Shown in pieces: positions 56,174-64,000 of a stretch of DNA of 64,000 bases. The position numbers and the translations under genes are program-made. The DNA is from Agapanthus africanus (taxonomy: Eukaryota > Streptophyta > Magnoliopsida > Asparagales > Amaryllidaceae): positions 291,548,044 to 291,612,043 of the forward strand of contig CM057337.1 of NCBI GenBank assembly GCA_030015575.1, read 5' to 3'. The first letter of the stretch is position 1, and each line of letters begins with the position of its first letter. The notes under the pieces are model-generated. The model had not been told where the DNA came from and searched no databases. It saw nothing but the letters and a program-made list of their open reading frames with translations.

Positions 56174-58024
56174 AACGCATATCCCAATCACAATGTAAAT
56201 GCGGTGACCACGTTGAGATCCGGAAGAGTGTTGCAAAATAATGTGGGAACTAGTGATGACATCCCCGCCGGTGGTTCTTCTTCTTCTTCTTCTTTTTCTC
56301 TATCGTCATCTTCCCCTTCTTCATTTTCTTCACTTTCTTCTTCACCTTTTTCTTTAGAGCCTATTCTCCACCCATCACACGGCTCTACTTCTTCTAGCTC
56401 GAACGGACCCATTTCTCACAACACGAACACATCCACACTGAGATCCGTTCCTACTCCAAAGACATTTGACTCAACAAATTTTCAAAATGCTCCATTTCCA
56501 AACAGGTTGAGTCCCAATAAACCAACTGCACAAGTGGAGAAGATTGTGGAATTATTTAAGCAGGTTAGCATAAATATACCTCTCTTGGACGCTATCCAAC
56601 AAGTCCCTTCATACGCGAAAATCTTAAAGGGCTTATGCACCTCGAAGAGAAAGGCATCTCAAGTACCCAAGAAAGTGCTAGTGGCTAGTGCAGTGAGCAA
56701 TGCTATTAACCACCCTCAAACCTTACCCCAAAAACGAAAGGACCCCGGCTGTCCTACGATTTCAATCACAATTGGGGATAAGAAAATTAATCGAGCACTT
56801 TTAGACCTTGGGTCTAGTGTTAACCTGATTCCCTACTCCGTGTACGAACAATTAGGGGTTGGAGAGTTGAAACCCACTCGTTGTACTCTCCAAATGGCTG
56901 ATCGATCAATCACTCATCCAATGGGTCAGCTAGAGGATGTGTTGATCAAAGTTGGGGAGTTCATATTCCCCGTTGATTTTATTGTCATGGATACAAAACC
57001 TGTTGCTAACCCAAGAAACCAAATTCTGGTGATTCTCGGTCGACCATTTTTGGCCACTTCCAATACCGTAATAAATTGTCGCAATGGCTCCATGACTCTA
57101 TCCTTTGGGAAAATGTCTAGTGAGTTCAATATTTATAATATGGGAAGTCTGCCCCCTGTGCCTAAAACTAGTACACGAAAAGTTTGCTCTATTCACGAAA
57201 TCACGCAGGAGGACTGGGAGCTTGAAAGATTCTTGTTTGATGAAAACAGTTTTGACGCCACTAGTGCGTCCCTCCTTGAGCCTACCACCATTGACATAAC
57301 CGATATTGATTATGAAGGTTTCACTTTTTCGGATGATGATGTCTCACAGCCCGAATATGAGTCTTTTGAATTTGTTGATGAGTTAGTTGAACCATCCGAA
57401 TCGGTTGTTTGCAGTGATTTCGAACATGTGTTGGAGTCCTTTGAGTTTGAGGTAGATTCCGCAATGATTCTTTCGCCTCCGAAACTCGAACTCATGTCCT
57501 TACCGCCTCACCTTAAATATGCTTACATAGGTGAGAATGAGACTTTTCCCATTATAATATCAGCCTCTCTAGCCTTCAAGCAAGAGAATGCTATTTTAAA
57601 AGTCTTACAAGATAGGCTGCAAGTTTTCGGTTGGACTATGGCGGACATCGAGGAGATCAGTTCCTTTAAAATTGAATATCATATGAAATTGATGGATAAT
57701 ACCAAGTCAATAGAGGACCGACAGGAACATTTTGGGGGTATTGTGGTTAGTCAACCTCCTCCTTCAGGAGTTGAACCACCCCCATTTCTTTTAAGAAGAT
57801 ACGAGAATTCCAACATTCCACTGATTGCTGATCATTCACATTCTCTTTTTGATTCATCACCATCTCCTGTATATTCACCTCCACACGTTCCATACCACCA
57901 CTTCTATCTTCCCCAATTCTTTTTGGACCTCCACAACTTATTCTTCCACCAACCAATACACTTTACTGATAAATTTTTCAACTGGTTGGTGTTAACTTTT
58001 GGTCTATGCAAGGTTTGGCAGTAA
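56174..58024 (+). CDS. E unit 2: protease region with truncated pol
   Basis: Copy of 48859-50709 with eight amino-acid changes: Gly to Arg after the serine tract, Phe to Val and Ala to Thr in the protease, Cys to Trp, Val to Ile, Asp to Val and Pro to His downstream, and Leu to His near the end. The DLG active site is kept. It lacks a credible ATG, as in unit 1, and the polymerase is absent. Not all of the changes are conservative, which fits a frame under weak constraint. Confidence 0.82.
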   Translation, partial: NAYPNHNVNAVTTLRSGRVLQNNVGTSDDIPAGGSSSSSSFSLSSSSPSSFSSLSSSPFSLEPILHPSHGSTSSSSNGPISHNTNTSTLRSVPTPKTFDSTNFQNAPFPNRLSPNKPTAQVEKIVELFKQVSINIPLLDAIQQVPSYAKILKGLCTSKRKASQVPKKVLVASAVSNAINHPQTLPQKRKDPGCPTISITIGDKKINRALLDLGSSVNLIPYSVYEQLGVGELKPTRCTLQMADRSITHPMGQLEDVLIKVGEFIFPVDFIVMDTKPVANPRNQILVILGRPFLATSNTVINCRNGSMTLSFGKMSSEFNIYNMGSLPPVPKTSTRKVCSIHEITQEDWELERFLFDENSFDATSASLLEPTTIDITDIDYEGFTFSDDDVSQPEYESFEFVDELVEPSESVVCSDFEHVLESFEFEVDSAMILSPPKLELMSLPPHLKYAYIGENETFPIIISASLAFKQENAILKVLQDRLQVFGWTMADIEEISSFKIEYHMKLMDNTKSIEDRQEHFGGIVVSQPPPSGVEPPPFLLRRYENSNIPLIADHSHSLFDSSPSPVYSPPHVPYHHFYLPQFFLDLHNLFFHQPIHFTDKFFNWLVLTFGLCKVWQ

Positions 58025-59510
58025 TGTCTAACATAGTTTAAATGAAGTTTGGGAGAGGGCCTTTCTGTATATATTTTTTGTTTTTCTTAACAATAAAAAA
58101 GATTATAAATAAATAAACAGGGAAGTGCCGGTATTTTGACCCTCTTGGTTTAGCATGACAGTGAGGACACTGTCAAGTTCAAGTTTGGGGGTACGCTCGG
58201 TACGTCTTCTTCCTTCGCATTCATTTGTACATATTTTTGCAATTGCATACTTATTTGAAAATCCATAAAAATTGAAAAATTGAAAAATTTCAAAAATTAT
58301 AAAAATTATTGTATTCAATTTTGGCTAATTGACTTGAGTTTGACAAATTGGTTAACTAGCTAGGAACAACTAGATCTTAGACTCAATAAATTAAAAACCC
58401 TAAAAATAACATTCCTTAAAGTTTAACGGTAGAAAGTATATGCCTTGTAGTTTATTTAGAAATAGGAAAATTTTAGGGTTCACTTCTTGGACTAAGTCGA
58501 AACAAGGGAAGAGTATTGATGTTCTTATTATAGTATAAGTTTGAAAAATAGTTCCTAGCTTAAGTCTAGATTCTGAAAATGTATACCCTACAACTTGCAC
58601 AATCACGCACCTTGAAACTTGGAATAGTAGAAGAGACCTTGAAATGCTCTTGTCTAAAGTCCTTAGTACGAAGAAAATAAAAGAAAAATATATAAGTGTG
58701 AATAAAGAATATAAAAAAAATGGACACTGTTTTTTTGTGATTACTTAAGGCTGTAAAAATAGAAAAATCTTGAGCGAGGGTGCTTTATCACCTAGTGCCT
58801 TAGACCAACTGGTTTGGGAGTCACTGCTAAAAGCCTTGGGTATTGCAGAAACTAGGAAGTACGCTTTAAAGTGCTAACGCATCTTGTAATCGGTTGTTGG
58901 TATCTCAAGAAGTATTAACGGTCGCATGAACGATGTGTAAGCAAATTTCATTAAAAAAAAATTCAAGGGCTTTGGACAATGGACGAGAGTACGATTGCTT
59001 GATTTGAATTTCCAAGTGTAGGGGTGATATTTACACACATGTGGGGATATGTGATTAGAGTTTAGATGAGAGAAAGGAATGAAGAATAAAACTTGTATCT
59101 TTAATAGAGTTGATAGAAATTCCTAAGTGGAGATGGAACCCTAGAAGGAAAACTTAAGAGATGCCGAAAGCTGAGTAGGTCTACATAACATATATAATCT
59201 TAAGTTAAGTAATGAGGAAGTGTGAAGAATGTGGGTGGATAATTTACAAGTATAAGATAATAGAATTCCTTGTTAGAAAACCTAATTGGAAAACAAAAGT
59301 CGAAAAGCCAAATTGATAGGATTTTGTGGGTGTAATCCGCTGAAAACCCTCAGGAGACAAGACTCCTCCTACTAGGGACACCTAGAGGTTTAACGGCTTG
59401 TTGCACGTGCTCAGTGCAATCGCGTTTCCCTGCGAAAGTGTGGTTAGGATTTTAGAAAATAAAATAATAAGTTTGCTCGAGGACGAGCAAAAGATAAGTT
59501 TGGGGGTATT
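58025..59510 (+). other. 3' non-coding part of E, unit 2
   Basis: Copy of 50710-52195 with two visible differences (near 58128 and 58347). Holds both AGGA-loop hairpin and G-tract elements (58156-58193 and 59472-59508). The second adjoins LTR3. Confidence 0.75.
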
Positions 59511-60807
59511 TGTTTAGACCATAATAATGCATTTTTCATTCCCCTATTCTTATCCGTTTTATAGATAAACAGGTACTCTTGACGCACGTTTGTTGCTTAT
59601 TACAGGATACAGACTCTTGGAGCGAATACAGTGAAAAAGAAGAAAGTTGATACAGAAAAGGGACTTTTGACCAGCAAGTAGACGGATCCTAGTCAAGCTT
59701 AGACGAAGAACAGTGCAAGGTCCAAAATGTCAAGGCAAACGGTTAAAAGATCGCTACAAGTTTTCACTGAAATATCTGGAGAAGGCCCAGAAGCCAAAGG
59801 GAGAAAAGAAGTAAAGAAATAGAAAGCCCAAGAAGACAAGAGAAAAGCCCAAAAGTTTCAGATCCTGTTTCCCTTGTTTGGCCGCGGAACCGCGGCCAAA
59901 CCTAGGCTGGCGCCGCGGTTCCGCGGCCATCTAGTGCGCGTGTCGGTGAAAAATTCTCGTGTCGGTGCGTCGGTGCGGGGTTTGGATTTTTCGTGGGCAA
60001 ATCTGTAATTGCACATGTGCGAATCCCGTAACCCTAAATTCTCCTGTTTGGTTATAAATTGTAATCAAAAATTGTAAAACAATATGCCTCTTTTCAATCA
60101 ATAAAATTCAGAATTGCTGGGAATATTATTCAGATCTGTTCTATATTGCTTGGAGGGAGCCGTCAACCTAGTAAGCTATTTTATGTCTTTGTTTTAATTC
60201 TTTTAATTAGTATGTCTTATCATCCCCTAATGAGCGAGTAGTCTCCTCGCTTGTTAGGGTTAGCTTTAGGGAAAGGTTTGAGAGATGAGATCTCTCACCC
60301 CTTTCATGCCATCCACACCTAAGAGTTAGAACTCCATGCATGCATGCACAACCGCTCCCTACGGCATCTTACCCCACGAGGTAACGATGAACCTTTGTAT
60401 AAAGGGCCGGTTGCGCGTGTTTTCCATGGGGGTTAAGGTAACTATCAGTAAAGGAAGGATACGAATCTAGAGGAAGAAACATCTTCCCAAAAGATTCGGA
60501 TCCACATTATTGATAATTACCGTAACATCTAATATATCTAAAATAGGGCAATGAAAGCGGTGAGGAAACCTTTAATCTCCAAACTTCCCCTAAACCTAAC
60601 CCTAGCAAGACTTTAAATTTAGATTAATCTAGTTTAGTGATAGATCAAGGTTTTAGATTAAACCAACCAAAACAACATTTGGAATCAACTCGTAAAAACA
60701 CATTAAGGAAATTACCCATCTCTGTGGATCGACCCGTACTCACCGGCTAGCTGCAAAGCGACACCGTTTCTGATTGCGGTAATCAAGTATTCTTTTTGGA
60801 ATAATCA
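59511..60807 (+). repeat. LTR3 of element E
   Basis: 1297 bp, TGTTTAGACC..AATAATCA. I see no difference from LTR2 until 60744, then CACCGG, GACACC and AATCAAGTATTCTT distinguish its last 65 bp. Followed by the target duplication GCGAT and element B. Confidence 0.93.
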
Positions 60808-60987
60808 GCGATCCAGGGTATTCTGAGGCGGTATCACCTTATCCGGGAGATAGTTGATCGATGGGAGATCGAGATCAGGAGTGTTGACATGAAGAATAAC
60901 ACGGTGGATCCACCCACGAAGGTCATACCCCAGATACAATTTGAGAGACTCTTCAGGATGTTGGGTATGAGATACTACACTAACTGA
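60808..60987 (+). pseudogene. Element B: C-terminal end of RNase H
   Basis: Continues the RNase H frame interrupted at 44887: ILRRYHLIREIVDRWEIEI, then TVDPPTKVIPQIQFERLF and MLGMRYYTN before TGA 60985-60987. It matches the end of the C RNase H. Its position directly before the polypurine tract confirms that B resumes here. Confidence 0.85.
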
Positions 60988-60994
60988 CCTTAGT

Positions 60995-61007
60995 GCAAGT
61001 GGGAGAT
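60995..61007 (+). other. Polypurine tract of B
   Basis: GCAAGTGGGAGAT, followed by the B 3' LTR. Confidence 0.87.
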
Positions 61008-61746
61008 TATTACTTATATGTATACCCTAGAGGCCATTATTATACATGATTATATATTATAGTGGATGCTTGGACATATATAGATGGGTCTTTCTTGCTC
61101 AACATGATAGTATGCTATCTGGTTGCCCTTTATCTTAACATGTAGATTTGTACTTTGATACTGTCTTGCTCTTACATGTTGATAAAGCCATTAAGATGTG
61201 TACTTGACTACCAGGACTATGATGGAGATCATGCTAATGGGGCCAGGGTAGTCCGCAAGTTCATCTTTTAATTGTTCTTAGTCGAGGGTGTATCGAGACA
61301 GGGCATCGATATTTCAGAGTAGAATAGCGTATACGGTTCTTGACCCATATGACGGGCGATGGATGATCCCACATACATTGGTGTTTGACATCAAAGATGG
61401 TATACGGGTACTCAGTGGAGACTGCGTACACTGAACAGGACTCGTCGAGAACTCCTAGATGGTATTATACCTATCTTCAGATGGCAGTTCTCTGGTGATA
61501 CCGGTACATGTTAGTCTGTTGACCCGAGATCGTCATAGAGACTTGTGTGATTCCCACTGTGCTTTGATTTCCACCTTACCACATTCAAGAGAATGTGCAA
61601 AACGGTGGTTTTTTGGTACAGTCCCGAGTCACATGGAGGAAATGATCGATAGGAGGGGATTCGTCTCTCCCGGTATTGGGGGTTGATGTTGCGCTATGCT
61701 CGATTGGCTATAACAGGAAGTCCCTGGCCAGGACTGATATGGATAT
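61008..61746 (+). repeat. 3' LTR of element B, truncated
   Basis: First 739 bp of an LTR of the A family (TATACCCTAGAGGCCATTA and many further blocks), clearly more diverged from A than A is from F. Its first bases read TATTA instead of TGTTA, so the terminal TG has mutated. It is broken off at 61746 by another insertion. Confidence 0.87.
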
Positions 61747-61995
61747 TGTCACGACCCGAAACAGCATGTGACTAGCCCTTGAATCATATGAAGTCCATAG
61801 AATCTCATCTAATCCAAGTAAGCCAAAAACCCATAAATCTAAAACCATTTTAAGGAGTAATTAAAGAAAACTATTTTTTTTTAAGTAAGAAAACATTTTT
61901 AAATAAGTAAGCCGAATGTGCATTTAGAAACCTCCAGTCTTTTCGGAAAATTTCGATAGAGTTTCCTTTCTAAAAACTAGCCTAAAACGGGGTAC
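61747..61995. mobile_element. Start of a gypsy-like LTR (R1) inserted in the B LTR
   Basis: Begins TGTCACGACCCGAAAC, a start common among plant gypsy LTRs. The B LTR homology stops exactly here. Only 249 bp are visible before the next insertion. The other end, and so the target duplication, lies outside the window; TE0 at the left edge may be a related type. Confidence 0.5.
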
Positions 61996-62406
61996 TGTAG
62001 GGTTCCTAGGCATGCTAATGAGGTCTCACAAGGCATCAACCAAGCCAAATTCAAAAATTCCGGTGCCGAGAAACCCTAATAAGGATCGTTAACTAGAGTT
62101 TAGGCGAATCGAAATGCTACTAAACTACTTTAGTGCTAAGTGAACGGAAATACAACCTTTGTAGATCCGGTCTTCCACCTCCATAGCTCCGTGATGAAGT
62201 CCCTCCGCTGTACCCATTGGATCCCGGACTCTCGCGGTGGTTTCATCGAAGAAATGATCGGGCTAGGTCGTCGACTTCGATGCCGAAGATGATCTACGTC
62301 GAGGCAACACAAGATCAAGCTCCAACTTCACCAAGTCAAGAAACCTGTGAAGAAAACACCCTATACTACTTGGCAAGTGGTAGAGGATGAAGAAATGGGA
62401 AGTAGG
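61996..62406 (-). mobile_element. Minus-strand A-family LTR (R2) inserted in R1
   Basis: Starts TGTAGGGTTCCTAGG and follows the reversed LTR end of A and F: CTCACAAGGCATCA, GATCGTTAACTAGA, TGTAGATCCGGTC, GATGATCTACGTCGAGGC, ACACCCTATACTACTTGGC. It is more diverged than F. Homology stops at 62406 because another element enters. The preceding GGTAC (61991-61995) would be one copy of its target duplication. Confidence 0.8.
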
Positions 62407-64000
62407 TGTAAGTGCACGGCGGCGCCCCGGCCGTCAATCCGACGGCCAAATGCGGAAGCGGTGATAAACTTTAATTTTTCTTGAACTGGCAAACCGCCGC
62501 GCACTAATACCCGGATCGAACCATTAACTAGTCCTAGCTAACTACAAGATGGGAAAGAGAGATATACCGACTGATCCAAGTCCTCCGGTCTTCTCGTCGT
62601 CGTCCCGATCTCCCGCGGAATGTCCTGTCACCACCTCGTCGCCGGAAGTGCACCACATCACCTACTTCTTTTACGGGCTCCCACCTCAATGCCGAGGCAA
62701 CTCGGGCACGAAGCTGGCTAGTCGACGTGCCCAAGATTTGCTGTAGAATGTCTAGTGAGCAAGTCTCATTTGGGGTTCATGGAATTGCCTTTTGGTGGAG
62801 GGATGAACTATGGAGTTTGGAGATGGAACTTGTGGGATTTTTGCAACATGAAATGAGCTAAAAACCCACACCAAAAATTTGGGACAGCCCACTAAGGGGA
62901 GTGGCCGGCCATCACAATGTGGTGGAGAGAATGGAGAGTCACCAAAAAGAATAATCCAAGAGAGAGAGAGAGAGGAATGGTTATCATATGCAAAATAATG
63001 ATCACAAAGTAATTCCAACACTCAACCAACAACCATCACTCATCAACAACCATGATGACAAACAATAACCAACACTCCACCACAACTATCACCTCACAAA
63101 GTCAAGCAATGAAAGAAGAAGAAGTCAAGGTCAAAGAATGGTGCAACCATCATGATACAAATATATGCAAAGACCTCCTCCACAAATGCTTATTTGCAAC
63201 AATGCAAATAAGCCCTCCTCCACCAATCTTCGGCCAATGAACGATACAAAGGAAATTGGCCGAAACGGAAAGCAAACTGGCAACTCCAGAAAACTGGTCC
63301 CGTAATAAATTACAGGAAAACCCCGATACTGTGCATACACACCCGCATTTGTATTCCGACCGAAATACAAATGCAATGAGACAAAATCTACACTGTACTA
63401 TACTAGGATCCGGCTTAAACCAAAGCCGGCTAGTAATGTTTGTTCGATTCTGATCCGTACAATACCGCACGTATCTGATCGAACCCTGCCATATATCCAT
63501 ACGGCCTGTAGTACAAGCTGTCCGATCCTGATCCGTGCAATACCGCACGTATCTGATCGGACCTTGCCATATCTCCATACGGCCTCTACAACTTTTCGCC
63601 CGAAAGCTGAGTAACTGAATGTGGGGGACTCTAAAGACTCGTCAACACCTTGGTTGTGGATTTAACCACTAGCACGTCAGAGGTATAAGCCAATACGTAA
63701 CGAGCTACCAGGTATTGAGTAAAAGGGACGTCTGTGAGCAAACTCAGCCTGACAACCCTACTGAGCCTGTCAGTGACAATATCCGTACAGTCCGGTCCGT
63801 TCGTCTATGAGCATCGCATGGCGGGCCTAGGGGGTTGGTAAAAGTCAGACCCCCAAAAGCGGTACAAGTCGTGTCGGAGTGTAGCCCAGAACACCCTGAG
63901 ATACTACTGGAATACCTACCAGTAAATCTCCTTGCCTCGGCCGAGGGCTTCGTGTAATGCCTCTCCTAGACACAGCGCGACCTCACCCCCAATACCGGGA
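62407..64000 (-). mobile_element. Minus-strand D-family LTR (R3) inserted in R2, cut by the window end
   Basis: Starts TGTAAGTGCACGGCGGCGCC, matching the reversed D LTR end (TGTAAGTCCACGGTAGCGCC). Further matches are GGCCGGCC (62903-62910), TTTGTATTCCGACCGAAATACAAATGC-type sequence near 63350, GGCTTAAACCAAAGCCGGC and the final AATACCGGGA. A member of the D family, clearly diverged, with a 78-bp tandem duplication (63441-63596). The open frames at 62752-63021 and 63150-63578 on the minus strand fall in LTR sequence and show no domain. Confidence 0.8.
63441..63596 (-). repeat. 78-bp tandem duplication in the R3 LTR
   Basis: Units 63441-63518 and 63519-63596 share TGATCCGT, CAATACCGCACG, TATCTGATCG and CCATACGGCCT. 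The single-copy counterpart in D lies near 21380-21460. Confidence 0.75.

Larger units (their letters stand above)
44888..60807 (+). mobile_element. Element E: tandem non-autonomous Ty3/gypsy (Athila/Tat-like) array
   Basis: Three LTRs (44888-46177, 52196-53492, 59511-60807) separated by two internal regions of 6018 bp each (46178-52195 and 53493-59510). Only the outer edges carry the target duplication GCGAT (44883-44887 and 60808-60812), so it was one insertion later enlarged by recombination. Each unit has a tRNA-Asp primer site, gag, a protease region and a polypurine tract but no reverse transcriptase, RNase H or integrase. The internal copies differ at about a dozen positions that I can see (near 99.8%), while LTR1 and LTR3 differ at about 30 (near 97.5%), so the enlargement is much younger than the insertion. 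Confidence 0.93.

Noticed and set aside
44888-60807. Tandem E units as a pure assembly duplicate
   Set aside because: Possible in principle, but the single switch of diagnostic bases in LTR2 and the private bases at the end of LTR3 fit real recombination better. Long reads would settle it.
62549-62746. Small plus-strand frame rich in Ser/Pro
   Set aside because: Lies in the reversed D-family LTR (R3) with no domain or conservation in the D LTRs.

Overview
The window is repeat-rich nuclear DNA of a flowering plant. I find no cellular gene. Nearly all of the 64 kb can be assigned to long terminal repeat (LTR) retrotransposons inserted into one another. The plant call rests on initiator-Met-tRNA primer sites, Ty1/copia elements with Angela/BARE-like LTR starts (TATGCCCTAGAGGCC) and polypurine tracts (GCAAGTGGGAGAT), and a Ty3/gypsy element of the Athila/Tat type with a tRNA-Asp primer site. 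I cannot name the species.

Layout. Element B (copia, +) is the oldest and outermost. Its own pieces are 795-2105, 12503-12590, 41828-44887 and 60808-61746. Into B went A (2106-12502, copia +, same family as B), C (12591-41827, copia +, second family) and E (44888-60807, gypsy +). D (20321-40334, copia +, third family) sits in the 3' LTR of C, and F (26531-36921, copia -, a sister copy of A) sits in D. The chain B>C>D>F is four levels deep. Five-base target duplications support A (one mismatch), C, D, E and F (one mismatch). Left of 795 is the end of another element. Right of 61747 three more insertions are stacked and run off the window: a gypsy-like LTR start, an A-family LTR on the minus strand, and a D-family LTR on the minus strand.

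Coding state. All copia copies have lost most of gag and carry broken pol. C keeps the longest readable protease, integrase, reverse transcriptase and RNase H blocks. B keeps an intact YVDD box but has several stops. A and F share the same fossil pol lesions although each has closely matching LTRs, so the family was probably mobilised in trans. E is a tandem LTR-internal-LTR-internal-LTR array. Each unit codes for Gag and a protease region only, with the polymerase and integrase missing. Its middle LTR is a visible recombinant of the two outer ones.

Most unusual signal. Each complete copia leader (A, C, D, F) and the gypsy leader carries a paired, palindromic GCGGAACCGCGG-type module about 195-280 nt downstream of the LTR. 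The gypsy LTR has another, upstream of its TATA box. In A and F the outer arms are identical but the centres are unrelated in sequence, and both centres are still palindromes. The copia leaders also share three TTGAC(C/T)-type sites at fixed spacing, and all but C share a duplicated hairpin unit. The gypsy element has two hairpins with different stems but the same AGGA loop, each just before an identical AAGTTTGGGGGTA tract. These look like conserved RNA or DNA structures, and they are the best leads here.
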